DNA of 64,000 nt from Cliona cf. orientalis (lineage: Eukaryota; Porifera; Demospongiae; Clionaida; Clionaidae): positions 930,001 to 994,000 of the forward strand of contig OZ005702.1 in the NCBI GenBank assembly GCA_963930775.1, in the 5' to 3' direction. Positions 23,843-45,400 of this stretch are shown here, piece by piece. The position numbers were made by a program, and so were the translations under genes. The stretch's first letter is position 1; every line of letters begins with the position of its first letter. The notes under the pieces are model-generated. The model had not been told where the DNA came from, ran no database searches, and was given only the letters and a program-made list of their open reading frames with translations.

Positions 23843-24397
23843 CTCTCTCTCTCTCTCTGCCAGTCTCAGTCTACGATGTGTAGGTCTTGCTTTGTTCCGA
23901 CTCTTGGGAAAATCCCGAACTTGCAATTGGTAAGTAAAACTGGCTTCTCTCTTTGATGATGGAAGGTAGCGACGAAGTACTGGCTACTTGTAGCACGCAG
24001 TTGGGCTGGATGTGATGTCAATGACTGCCTCTAGGGCGTGATGCTGCATGCAAAGTAATTTACGTGTTTAATATGCGCATTGCTGTTATTTTTTCGACAC
24101 CCAGGAATGTCGGGGAAGCGTGTACACAAGCATAAGCCCACGCACTAATGTACAGTATAATAATATGCACACGCGTGCACAGTAATCAAATTTGCGCACG
24201 CGTATCCCACGCGCAACCACAAGGATATTCATAATGCGAATTAGATATGCACAACAAACATGAACGACAAATGGTGTATCAAACAAGAGAATTGGGTATA
24301 AAAATCATTGGTGAGGAATTAAAAACCAATAAGTGAGGATAATTAAATTTAATTGTGCAGAGATTGGGGGGCAGGCTGAATAATTAATGATCTAGTG
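23843..24397. other. Spacer between ANK-ROC-COR-death gene and kinase gene
   Basis: 555 bp between the stop codon of the upstream gene (24398) and the start of the kinase gene (23842), both on the minus strand. It must hold the 3' end of one and the promoter of the other unless they share a transcript. It includes a CT run just 5' of the kinase ATG and CG-containing sequence (cacgcgtatcccacgcgc) near 24170-24220. Confidence 0.5.
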
Positions 24398-33131
<8,734 letters not shown>

Positions 33132-33273
33132 GCACTCAAACTAAAAGCATGTAAAAGGTGGGCTGGGCTTGTAATGGGCGGGGCAAGAGTTTTTAACCCT
33201 TCTACCACTAAATTATGAAACGTGGAGCTGGACTGGAGACAGAGGTGGACTGGAGAGAAGTTAATAATTTGCT
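33132..33273. promoter_or_regulatory. Head-to-head promoter (DAPK-like / NCBP1)
   Basis: About 140 bp separate the first ATG of the upstream DAPK-like exon from the NCBP1 start codon, so both genes probably fire from one compact bidirectional promoter. No TATA box is evident. Confidence 0.5.
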
Positions 33274-36200
33274 ATGGCGTACAGTGAATATTCTTACCGT
33301 CATTCTCGCAAGAGACCTGCTGATGACTACGAAGGTAAACGTGCAGATTATGGTAAATCTATCAACTATAAATTTAATATAATTTGCTGACGATGTACAC
33401 ACTTTAATTTCCCACCCCTTCTTGATTTTTCCAGGTGGTCCTCGTTACAAGAGAGGTCGCTACAGCGATCCTGGACCGAGGGGCCGTGATCAAACCAACG
33501 AAGAGAAGCTGGAGTCACTTATAATGAGGATCGGAGTGAAAGTACGTAGGCCATGATGTAACCTTTCCATCATAGATAAATTATGCATCAAGCGTCTTCA
33601 TCTGGTTTTATTGCTGTATGTTTCATTGTAGGGTTATAAAACACTGGAGAAGAATCTGGAGTCTCTGGCAGGCATTCTGCAGGACGAGATGTCCAACTAT
33701 AAGGAGAAGATCCTTCGAACGATCTGCAACTGGTGAGGGGGTCACATTGCATTGACGACCCTTTACCAACACCGTGTCGTCTGATAATGATGTACACTAT
33801 CACTTTTCTTATTCCCCCAAAGTGTGACTAAATTCACCGAGAGGACCACAACCTACTCCACCCTCGTTGGATTGCTGAATGCCAATAAGTTTGATGTAGG
33901 AGAAGAGGTACGGTAACCATAACTACACAATAGTAATAATATTGATGAGCTTCTGGGAGCTTAAAATTTTAATCGTCTTCTTTCGTTGTAGTTTCTTGAC
34001 ATGCTGGTTGAGGAGCTGAAGGGTGCCCTGGCTCTTAAGCAGTTCGAGAAAGCGAGGAAACTGGTGAGCCTAGTTAAAAAAATTGATAAGACCACAAATC
34101 CCTATATTTACAGTATTTATGACAAGCCAGTTTGCATGCATGTGAAAATGGGCCTTGTCTACTCTCTCACTCCCCCCCCCCCCCCCCCCCCCCCCCCAGG
34201 TCTGTTTCCTGGCTGATCTAGTCAACTCGAAGGTTGTTGCCTCCTCCTCCATCATGAATGTCTTCGACACATTCGCCACTGTCACCTATGAACCTAACAT
34301 CCCTCAGGTTGGTGCAGACTCCAGTATCTCATTCCCATTCCCATTCTGGTGGTATTTTTTAATGCAGATTCGGTCTGACTGGTATGTGTACATGGTCCTC
34401 TCGGCTATACCTTGGGTATGTCAAAATTAATATCTTTTGTGACGACCCTTTACCTATGTCTGGTAATACTTATGTATGTATAGGTGGGACAAGAGCTCCA
34501 GGAGAGAAAGAAGACTGAACTGGAAAGATTATTCTTGGCCATTGATAACTACATGACGTAATGCACATGTGCATAATTATAGTGAATATCTATTATTAAT
34601 GGCTTATATTTTGTGCACAATACAGTAAGCGACCTTTAACCTTTCTTCCGGCATTCCAAGTGTGGACGTCAAGCACCCCTTATCCCCAGAGAGATGTAAG
34701 TGGGCGAAAGTGAAAACAGTAAGAGTGATGTTTTTGACCGTTTTTTTTTTCCTTCAGTATCTTGAGCTGCTTTGGGAGCAGGTGAAGGGTATGAAGGAGA
34801 ACGAGTGGAAGGTCAGCAGCCACAGCTCCTTCTGCTCCATTTTTTACCCCTCTCTCTCTTTCTCCCCCCCCTCCCCCCCCCCCCCCCCCCCCCACTCCCC
34901 ACAGGAACGAATTCTACTGAGGCCCTATCGATCACAGACATTTGAATCAGCTGGTGGTGCATATACAGTAAGTTATAGAATGCCATATTGGTTATGAAAA
35001 ATATTATCATTACATAGCTGTTTTATATACACACTTAAACTTTTCCTAATGAGAAACTGTTATTTGACCATTTCTAGCATGCTCTTCCCAACATCCAAGT
35101 GCCCAACCACACGGAGGACTGTATCTACCCTCTGCCGTTTGCCGTCTTCCACCTGTTCTCAGACGAGGACCTCCAGTTCACCCCGGGACCCGGGTGCCTC
35201 CTCCCCCCTCCAGAGACCATCGACAGATTTCTCATGGACGAGACGGTCCGATGCATCGTCAACTCACATGAGAACAACAGGAAGGAATGGTGAGTACAGA
35301 GGGAGAGTATTATTTGACTGGCTACCATAATACATGTACCTCAATGTTCGTATTCATTTTTGTTTCTTTGTTGATATTCAGTGCTTCTGCGCTGACTGCG
35401 TTTGCTGATAGTGCGTTTGAGAGGAACAAGCTTCCAGCCGAGTACATCATTACGGAGGTTCTCTTTGGCTACATACTGCAGCTGCCACACCCCCAGCAGG
35501 TTGTCATCTACTACAGCTCTGTCTTCATCGAGCTCTGCAAGAGCAACCCAGCTGTCTATCCTCAAATTGTATCCCTCTTCCCCCATTCTCCCTCCCTCCC
35601 TCCCTCTCTCTCTCCCTCTCCTTCCCTCAAATAGCTTCTTGTATGCAATCTTTTCTGTTGCTTTCCTTGACTAGTCATACGTAGCTCTCTCAAGCCACCA
35701 AACTCCTATTTAACAACTTGGAGAAAATGAACTACGTCTGTGTGAACAGGTATTAACTGCTAATTCACGCTAAGATCACAGATATGCTAATTTATTTATT
35801 TTTTTTGAAATGATGTCATAGGTTTGCTCAGTGGTTTGCCTATCATTTGAGTAACTACAAGTATCAGTGGGACTGGCAGCTATGGTGAGTAATAATGTTA
35901 TAATTATTATTATACATAATGTCATAGCAAAGAAGTTAATAACCATGTTGTCACGGCAACACTGTAGGGCCTCTTGTCTTCAAGTGCCCAGTGATCATGT
36001 CAGTGCTGTATTTGTCAATGAAGTATTTTCGAGATGCATAAGGTACAATGATTTATTATAGTTAATTGTAGTATATACGTACATAATTATTATATTATGC
36101 TACTTTACCAGGTTGAGTTGTTATGACGACTTTGCCGAGCAGATTCCAGAGTCCTTCACCTCTCTCCTGCCAGTCGAGCCCCTACCAACATTCAAATTCA

Positions 36201-37985
36201 GCTCTGACGATTCTGGTAAGTTCACACTGTTGTATAGAGCTCTATTAGCATAGAATTGTATGGTATTCCTTCACGAGAACTCTCCCTGAAAGATACTATA
36301 CCAGCATATTGAATAAGCCTAAATTCCGTGGAAAGGCCTTATATATGTTGCATGTACTTTCTCTTTTCTCTTTGTATTCATCAGACCCTCCTGCTCCTGA
36401 GTCGCCGGTCGCCTCCCAGCTGTTGGAGGCCATAAGAGCCAAGGAGCCCACGGAGAAGCTAGGAGAAATACTCGATTCTCTCTCCTCCATCGATCCTGAC
36501 AGTGAGTTTCTAGATGTTCAGCTGTTTCTGCTGCTGTGTTTTTCAAAAGTGAATGTCAGTTCCATACTGAGAATTTGAAAGTGCTCGAATGAGCTACGCT
36601 TAAATTTGGTGGTAATTTTTTTTTCCAGATTTGCTTGAGTCCAAGGTGACTGTGCTGACACAGTGTGTCCTCCATGTTGGCAGCAAGACCATCACTCACT
36701 GCTTTCTAGCGCTGTTCAAGTTAGTCAATCATCATGAAATTGAGTGTATTTTCAACTTCATCTCTCTTTCTCTGTATCTCTTTCTCTCTTTCTAGATTTC
36801 GCTCTCTCTTTCTTGATTTAGTAAATACAGATGAAGCAAAGTTGATCTGTCTCAGGAATGTTGCTGAATTTTATGCCTGCAATCCCCAGGTTTGTGCACA
36901 AAAAAATTATAGCAAGACTTTTTTCGACAATCAATATAATTATCTTCTTGGAGACTATCACTGTTAGCTCCAACTTCTACCACACCGATGGGCCAGTCGC
37001 TGATACTATTATTTTCTCCACCCCCTCCCCCCTCCCCACACACATACACACAGCTGCACACCCTTGTGGTTGACAAGCTGATCCGGACAGGGATAGTAGA
37101 CCCTATGTCTGTCGTCAATTGGCTCTTTGCTCCTGAAATCACTCCACAGCTAACCAAGTTAGTCCTTCGATCAAAATTAATCATTCCCCTGAGGATGGAA
37201 TATTATTTTTTTGCTCCCTGTGTTTGCTTGAGTGCAGGCAGTATCTCTGGGACATTCTTGACCAGACTGTGCAGAAGAGTAACAGAACGTACTACCAGTC
37301 TGTGAAGGAGCTGGCTGATACTAAAGAAAAATTAAAGAAGGTGATAATACTTATCACTCCTGTAATTATTGTTATGTAGCTGGGCTATTGGTTGAGGCTC
37401 AGCAGTTCAGTTTCACAGAACCTGAGAAATACATACATGGTCCCCCTTCCCCCCCCCCCCTCACACACACACACACACACACACACAGCTATCGGACTTG
37501 GATGAGGTTGCCATGGGCAGTGAGGGTAGGCAGGAGCTCGAGGGAAAGATCGAAGACCTCGAGGATAAAGTTGAAGAGTGTGAGAAGATGCAGAGAGATG
37601 TGTTCATTGTCATCTGTCAGCGTCTGATAGCTGTGATGTCAGAGCACCTGGCTCACTGCGACCAAGAGGGAGTGGACTATGAAACGACGTGGTTCCTCTA
37701 TAACCTCGACTATCTGAGGCAGCTGCTTATTCAGGTCAGTGTGGCCATTTATTCCCCTATAATATTTACTATGCAATAATTACCAGGGTTTCCCCCAAGC
37801 TTACAAAATCTTGTAGTCAAAGTCTGTCACATATCCCGAATTGAGTATTGCCTCACATTTTCCTACTTCTGCAGAACTTCAGTGAGATGATGAAGTACTA
37901 TGCCAGTCTTGAAACAGCAGCCTTCACGGCAGATGTTGACTCTCGCATACTAGAAGTCTTCCAACAGTTTCAGACACTTCTATGA
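33274..37985 (+). CDS. NCBP1: Nuclear cap-binding protein subunit 1 (CBP80)
   Basis: About 25 short exons give roughly 805 residues (human about 790). The start at 33274 (MAYSEYSYRHSRKRPADDYEG) provides the basic N-terminal tract. Conserved blocks follow in family order: YKTLEKNLESLAGIL, RSDWYVYMVLSAIPW, FQVWTSSTPYPQRD-YLELLW, ILLRPY, NHTEDCIYPLP, LPAEYIITEVLFGYILQLP, WFAYHLSNYKYQWDW, VDKLIRTGIVDPMSVVNWLF and EVFQQFQTLL at the C-terminus. These belong to the three MIF4G-like helical domains. With NCBP2/CBP20 the protein forms the nuclear cap-binding complex on m7G-capped RNA polymerase II transcripts, acting in splicing, 3' processing and export. Donors and acceptors were matched by phase; for example, the exon ending before YLELLW only reads through in the frame matching the human protein. 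Confidence 0.92.
34172..34197. repeat. Poly-C run serving as polypyrimidine tract
   Basis: 26 consecutive C lead straight into the AG acceptor (34198-34199) before the VCFLADLV exon of NCBP1. Confidence 0.85.
34863..34904. repeat. Poly-C tract upstream of a 3' splice site
   Basis: A C-rich tract including 21 consecutive C (34873-34893) followed by cccacag ends at the acceptor of the ERILLRPY exon of NCBP1. Confidence 0.85.
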
Positions 37986-38700
37986 ATATTGTGTAGTATA
38001 ATACATGGACTAGATTCATTAGAGTAATCTGGCACAATCATGTTACAGTATTAATTTTGTAGAACTGATAATATTATTATTATAATAATAATAATTATTA
38101 CAAGTATATTTGATGTAATAATGATGGGATAATGTGCATGAGTTATTCACAGTAATTCCCTCCAGGTATTAAGGACACTGATTGTCTGAAAAATATTTTT
38201 CGTTAGATTATGAACTACATTTTGGACTTTGTTCCAGCTCCATAACTATTACCGTTACCGAAATACATTTTTTTGGTCTGAGTATAAATATGACAATCGT
38301 ACATGTAAGCTTAAGGTTGTCTTTGAAGAAGCTTGGTATGTATACTATGGCATAGTCTAACATGTTCAGGACCATGGTATATAGCTGCTTTCGTCTGCTC
38401 AAGAGCTACATTTTGGTTTTTGTTCCAGCTCCATAGCTATAGCTCTTTCCGTTCCGTTTAACAATAATTCTTCTTTTGCACACGTATGTTTGATGTCACA
38501 ATTATGAGATAATGTGACTGATCATGAACACTACTAACAGCATGCTATGTACAATTGCACAGATGAAAGCAGCACCGAACTTGGCTATCAAAATTGATAA
38601 GCAATAGCCACAACTACAATATAAAAATCTTGGTATATAGCCAGTAACAAAATCAATGTAAGTGTAAACTTCATCTTTAATATGCATAATACAACTATGA
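37986..38700. other. Convergent 3' spacer (NCBP1 / SDHAF4)
   Basis: A/T-rich. An approximate 45-bp repeat 'tacattttgg.ctttgttccagctccataactat' occurs twice (about 38215-38250 and 38406-38442). No gene is supported. Confidence 0.5.
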
Positions 38701-39186
38701 TCAAAAGTCGCTAACTCTTCCCTTCCTCTCCCAGTCTCCATATCTCGTTGGTTCTGGACCCTTTGGTCCACCTTTCTCCCCTGTGTGGGGGTTGACTCCG
38801 TCAGGCCATTCTGGGAGCGGCTCCCTCTCAGCGTCACGATGTCTAGGCAGCTTCTCACGGGTACCATCACCAGCTTCACCCCCCACTCCTACACCGCTGG
38901 TCTTGCTGCTTGAATTCCGTTGTTTTTCATCTTCTTCAGTGTTAGATGTGCTTCTGCTATCAGTGGAATATGAAATACTGCTGTGAGCTGTGTATTTTGT
39001 GTCTTGACACAAGCTATGATGTTGTATATGTACTTGTACTCCTGGCAAGAGCTGTTTGTTGGCATTTTTAAAGAGTTCACTGGATAATATGAAAGGAGAA
39101 CTGGAGTAGATTCTTAAGATGCTCTTGAATGCCCTCTGCTGTGGACACATCCAAGCTGACGGAATACAAAGCCTTGCTGCAGACAT
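38701..39186 (-). CDS. SDHAF4: Succinate dehydrogenase assembly factor 4
   Basis: Single-exon 161-residue protein. The C-terminus (GVNPHTGEKGGPKGPEPTRY then GDWERKGRVSDF) matches the diagnostic SDHAF4 block, in which the usual ending is GDWERKGRCIDF. The N-terminus (MSAARLCIPSAW..RAFKSILRIYSSSP) is rich in Arg and Ser and lacks acidic residues, as expected for a mitochondrial targeting sequence. The middle is Ser/Glu-rich and poorly conserved, making the protein longer than the human one (about 108). SDHAF4 binds flavinylated SDHA in the mitochondrial matrix and helps assemble SDHA with SDHB in complex II. It is head-to-head with HAUS6, 124 bp between start codons. Confidence 0.9.
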   Translation of the reverse strand: MSAARLCIPSAWMCPQQRAFKSILRIYSSSPFILSSELFKNANKQLLPGVQVHIQHHSLCQDTKYTAHSSISYSTDSRSTSNTEEDEKQRNSSSKTSGVGVGGEAGDGTREKLPRHRDAEREPLPEWPDGVNPHTGEKGGPKGPEPTRYGDWERKGRVSDF

Positions 39187-39310
39187 CTTTCAGAGCTTGC
39201 ATCAGCCTCACCGCTAATAGAGGGTTAAAATTTTAATCCTTCTGGCTCATTCCTGGTTCCAGAACGGGAATGAAAATCCGACATAACTGTTCAAAAAGCG
39301 CGGGAGCAAG
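39187..39310. promoter_or_regulatory. Head-to-head promoter (SDHAF4 / HAUS6)
   Basis: 124 bp between divergent start codons. No TATA box is obvious. A bidirectional promoter is inferred from geometry. Confidence 0.5.
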
Positions 39311-42300
39311 ATGTCTCACAGCTTTGCTGGAACTGTCGAGGCTGGAGAGCGTCAGGAGCTACGGCAAGTATGGCTGACCAGTATGCGTCTCCTGGGCTTC
39401 GACTCTGCACACGAGGAGAAGGTGAAAGTCGCGCTGGGCAGAGATATGTTCGCGCACATCAACAAGAAGGGCAGTGAGATCGTTCTGCACTTTCTGTTCT
39501 CCAGGCTCGACTCTCATATGGCCTACGAGGAATTTAGGTATGAAAATTCAAGTGAAAAACGTTATGGTAGGAGCATGTACTATATAGCTATAGGAGTGGC
39601 GCGTGACGACCTTTACCAAATAGATTGTTAGTAATTAAATTTTTGTGCTCTATTACCATTAATTGCAGGGACTGTTGGCCAATATTTGACAAGAAGCAGG
39701 AGACCCAGTTCCGTAGGGCATGTTCAAACTGGCTAGCAAAGATTTCCAAGGTGAGTTACCCAAATTTTAATCACTTCCTCAATGTATTTACTAAAGGAAG
39801 TATTGCAGCATGCATGCATGTACATGTGCTGATTCAGCATAATACGGGGTGGGGGTATGTAATTTTATGGATAAATGTGACCATTATATATATTCTGACT
39901 CATTGCAGGAAGATCCTTCCTCTCGCCTCCCTCGTCTGGCTAGCTCTCTTCTTCTCTCACCAGGAGGTAATACGGAATTTGTTCACATTTTTTATACATT
40001 TAATTTGGATGTGTCTATGTGACTGTACATGATTAGGTGATAAGTTCTACCATTTCTTGCTTCGATTTTCGTCCTTTGTGCTCAAGAAAGTGTGCGTCAG
40101 AGAGGCCAAGGAAGGTAGGTGGACTCTCCTCTCTCTCTCTCTCTCCCTCCCTCCATCTGTCTCTCTAATTATTTATACGACAACATTTTTTTTTCAGAGA
40201 AGAATGTGTTCCTGTCTAGTTTCGTAGCGTCCCCCGAGGGCCACGCCCCCGCCTTGAAGGACGTATCTGTCCTCGCCATGCAAGCCCACGCCGTCAGACA
40301 CACTCAGAATGTCGTCAAAAGAACTCTACTGGTTACCAAACTACACAAGGAGTGGCGTACATATACCAGGTATGTATGGGCAGCAGCAAAATATTATATT
40401 AATCTTTGTGTGAAGTAAATTTTAGATATGGCCACAATCCCCACCCTAACCATACCCTCTCATCATGTCACTCATCTCTCTCTCTCTCTCTCTCTCTCTT
40501 TCACTATTTTATGTTTGATAGTGAGCTAGTTGAGAAGTATCGCTCCTATTCAAAGGAGATACAGCGACTCAAAAAGAAGCTGGAAGTCTTGGAAGAAGAG
40601 AGAAAACAGCAGATACAAGCCTTGGGCTTAACTGGGTGAGTCAGCCATGAATTTAATTACTGAGAATTTCAATGGGAATCTCTACTACTAGTCTACATTA
40701 TCATTGTGATATATGTAGAACTCCCAGAAAGCTGCAAGGAGCAGGGTCAAAGGCCAGCGAGAAAGTTCTCTCACTCTCTGCGGAAGTTGCTGCTCAAAAA
40801 CGACACGCCAGGATGGAAAAGGTATGCTGTGTTGATCATTCCTTCTTTTGAACCCACACTACGTATCATAATTAATACTCCCCAGGTTCGTGCAATGTGG
40901 CGCGCCCTGGACGGATTCCATGACAAGAGCTCCCACCAGAGAGAGGTGGTCAACTCTGTGCTACACGGACAAGCCGACGAGCACACCATTGACGGCAAGG
41001 ACATTGTCTTTCAGGTACAATGTATGTACAGTGTATGCGATCAAGGGAATGCACTATCACAAAAATGGAAGAAAAGTCTGCAGCAGCTGCCACACTGCTC
41101 AGACCTGCTGAGTCAGCATAGTTATTATCGGCATGCACACAATAAAAAATATAACAAAATTTTTTATAAGTTTGTTGTTGCGTGGGTTAAATTTATGGAG
41201 TCTGTGCTGCTTCCATGGGTTCTCTCTCTCTCTTTGGCTTCCATCGTACACGTACCTCCATTGGCGATGACTGTCTCCTTGGCTGTGTCAGAGTTCTGTT
41301 GACTATGCTCCCCCACCACCTCCTTCTCCTCTTCTCTCTTAGCGACTTCCGCTACTACCACTTTTGAAGCATTTGTGGTACTTTCTACATCTACGCTGGC
41401 CTCGTTGGCGATCACCACTTTATCTTTATCAGAAGTCAGTTGACTGGTCTTTCCCATCACCTCTAGCTCTTGCTGCTGGTCAGTGCTTGTTGCTCCTCCT
41501 TCTTCTACTCTCTCTCTCGAAACATCCATGCTGCCTCTATTGATGATCACTGGCACCTCATCTTGATCAGAGGTCGAGCTGTGTCGGCTCATCTCTCGCT
41601 GCTCCTCAGGACGCACTTCTCCATGGCCCTCTTCCAATGCTATTTTTCTCCTCTTTCCACAACACTCTCTGTGGCAAAGCTTCTCTGCAAGCAGTACTAT
41701 CACCATGAGCTCCACTAGTGCTATGACACCCAGTGCACACACTGCAGTATAGAGTGTATAGTCCTTGATTTCTTCACTCTTAGTGTTGTTTTGTTGAATT
41801 TTGCCAGGATCATTGATATTTGGAGCAGTAGTTTCTGTGGGATCACGATTATCAATAGTATCAGCACTAGTTGGTGTTTCAGTAATAGAAATATTTGAAG
41901 TAGTACTTGCATTTGTTGCCGGATCATCTATCGGAGGTGGTGTTGTACACGGGCTAGGAGTTTCCTGTGCGTCGACCAATGCCAGGCATTGCTCTAAGTT
42001 GTGTATCTCAACATCAAACACTAGTAGATTCACTGAATTACCCGTGCTGCTGTTCTTGAGAAAACCGTAGACCACTATGGAGGTGTAGTTTCCAGGAATG
42101 GCGCAGTATCCGGTGGTGTTTGGAGCTGGTCCTGGGAGTCCTGGTGGCGATGTACAACCAGCCAGTTGCAGATATTGGTAGATGTCTGTCGTGGTGTTGC
42201 AGTGAAGAACTAGTAGCTCTCCTTCACGCAGGTTGACGGTGCTGTTGGCGATCACTTGTGTTTGTAGCCCGAATCCTTCATAGCAGGTGAATGCTGACAC

Positions 42301-42404
42301 TGCAGAATTGGGAGAATGCAAGTGAATCTAGAGATTTAACTCGTGGTTTATGTGATAGGGAGGAAGGGAGAGAGAGAGAGAGAGAAAAGTAAAAGAGAGA
42401 AAAG

Positions 42405-42436
<32 letters not shown>

Positions 42437-45400
42437 GGAAAGAGGGTACTTTCATTTTCATTTTGGCATGCAGCAATGCCAATACACTACACTTACAATG
42501 ACAATCCGCTCACCTTGCATCACTAGGCTGTTCAGTGTCATTAGCGCACCAGCCAAGAGTAGCAACGGTGATCCATTAAGATTTTTAGCTGCCATGATAC
42601 CACTACTGACACACATGATCAAGTAGCTCAAACTACAATCAGTGCAAAAGATACACTCCTTTATAGCCTATTAGGGACTAACCCTGGGATAATCCCAGCG
42701 AACATGCACAATATTAGATTTGTATAATTACTATTATATAACTCTTGATAATGCTAATTATGAAAGCTATTATAACAGCATGCATGGCTCAATAATAATA
42801 TTATGGACTGTTAGGTTTCTTTAACGAGTGTCAAGTACCTGGGGAATTCTTGGCCGACTTGACCATGCATGTGTGTGTGCATTACTTTCACTTAGCTTAC
42901 CTTGTCTGTTGATACAGATGGTACATGTAGACTTGTAGGTAGTGGAATGGTTTCCGTCTCTTAAAGTAATTACTACTAGTGATAACTGAGTAGTATTTTC
43001 CAGAATCAGATGATTTTTTCGTATAATAAATTATATAGTTGCCCATTGTGTGGGAAGGCTATATACTGTACTGTGCCTACACAGGAACTATGTATATTAT
43101 TTCATAATAGCTCAAGTATGCTAATTTAACACCTGTCTGGACTGTGAATAATCTTATAGAGGTTTGTAGGTCAGGTATCCTCCCCATGGACATGCGGGTG
43201 TTCTAGAGCTTTCTGCACGTGCAGTGCAGGGAGTGTGTGAACATAAACTTTAATACCTGGTTCTTGTTATGTGTGTATATTACAGCATGTATGTATGTAT
43301 GTATGTTTATTGGTAGTTGCTTAGCAACCAAGTTTTTATAGGCAATTTGCCGGCTATAGGAAGGGGTTGGGTCATCATAAAGTAGGCCAATGATGAACAG
43401 ATGTCAACTACCAACAAAATAGTTATCTGCCAGTAATTGGGGTGCATTCGACCATGCATCTCATGCACCCCAATCACTGGCAGATAACTATTATTTGTTG
43501 TAAGTTACTAAGCAACCAAGTACAGTAGAGTAGTGTTCAAGAGTTTTATAGAACTGGTTGTTGAGCAGTCACCCAGAGTACATGCCATACACTCTAGCCA
43601 CAATCCAGTTAGGTGTGCAGGATTACATAATCCTACATTACCAACAGTGCTAGATACAACAAAATAGTTATCTGTCAGTGAGTGAGCAATATGAGCCCTG
43701 CAATTATTTGTATGTAGCAGAAAATTATTCACACCTACTTGCTCCCATTATATATACCAACTATGATATTATAGTAAATTGCAAAAATGTGTGTGATTGG
43801 TCAGATACACAGTGCTAATGTTAATGCATCAGTGCATGCAGAGGTGTATATGCCATTACGTAATTTTTAATTATGTCATTGCTATTTTTAACTAACACTC
43901 CAGGCCATGCCCATATGCACTCTGGACCCATCCTCCCACCTATTTGGGTTATGTATATATATGAAAAGTGTTGACTTGGTAGTCATGTGCTACTGTTACT
44001 AAAATAAAGGTGGGGGAAATCTCTGGGATTGCCCCTAGTTAGCCCATAAACAGTGATAAACAAATAAAGCTGCATGTAGTGAAATTCATGGACTTTTGGG
44101 ACTAGGTGTCTAAACTTAGACAGAAAGTTTTGGGCAGAGATGGAACCATGGTAGGGGGAATACCCAGGTACTTTCCCTTCTATTGTATACAAACACAGCT
44201 AATCTGGATACTATATAGGCCCTCCTCCCTAGCCAGCTGTCCAAGTGCATGCACATGTGCTACATTTTCCGTATAATTTACTGTAGTGTCCGTACACTAA
44301 TTCTTACCACATGCTGACAAGTGAAACGGTCCATGTGTCTAAAGCTCCCAACCTTTGTACTAACGATCACACTAAATGCGTGCCCACACTGTTCAGAGGC
44401 CTTCGTCGATCGACGGACAATAATGCTCAGGCTACCTCGAAATTTGAACTGTCTATGCCTGCCATTTCTAGGTATACGTTGAGCACGATGCATTAAGGCC
44501 AAAGGGCAAGTATACTAGGCAGTATCTGATTATTCAAAATCTGAATAATAATAGTGCATGCACATGCAGTGGATACCAGGCCTTCCTTCCCCATCTCCCC
44601 CCCCCCCCCCTCCTCAAAAGACCTAGGGACGAGGCTACTGGCTAGCCAGCTCCCCTGTGAGGTTCATGAATCATTCTGCACATTATAGCTCAATTGCTAG
44701 TCCACTATAGAGGGTCACATGGCTCCTTGACTTGAATTACCAATGTGCACTTAGTTAATGGCCACATGGACTCATTAAGGTTACTCTATGGGCTCTTTCC
44801 CACCACCCCTCACCACCAGTACCCCTCCCTACCATCAATGGGACCACATTGTTCCATTTCACTATGCATATGATAGCCTTATTTGTATGCACAAAGGGTG
44901 TTTATCATTAGCTCTGTTTGTATAGTGGTTGATTTACCAGCTGAAGGGGATTATACCGTAGAAACTGGTTGTTAAGCGCATGCGCTTATAACACGCGGCA
45001 GCAAGAAAATATGCGCTTAACAAAAAGTATGCGCTTAACAGGAAGCATGCGCTTAATTAAAAGTGCTAAAACACGGTAGGTGGGGCGTGCGTAAAGAACG
45101 TGTCGAGGGCAGAAAGGCCTACAGCGATGGCCAAGAAGCGACCAGAGAACGTAATTCTCGATGTTTTCTTCTCCAGCCTACTTCTAGCCTTCTTTCTGGG
45201 ACCGTGTAACCGATCGTTCGTCATTCAGGCGGTTTGCTGGGCATATGCGCCTAACAAAGAGCGGTAAAGCTCGCACAAAACTATGCGCTTAATAAAAAGT
45301 ATGCGCTTAACAGCGAGCAGCGCTTAACAACCAGTTTCTACGGTATTTTGTTTGGCCAAACACAGACAATGACATTCATGGATGGAGCATTCCATAGTTA

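Noticed and set aside
23843-24397. Kinase and ANK-ROC-COR-death genes as one DAPK transcript
   Set aside because: The death-domain gene has a stop at 24398 and the kinase a separate ATG at 23842; the order is reversed relative to DAPK, so no single collinear reading exists.
34662-34700. Alternative NCBP1 reading VDVKHPLSPER
   Set aside because: It leads to a stop at the next junction; the frame reading QVWTSSTPYPQRD joins YLELLW and matches the family.
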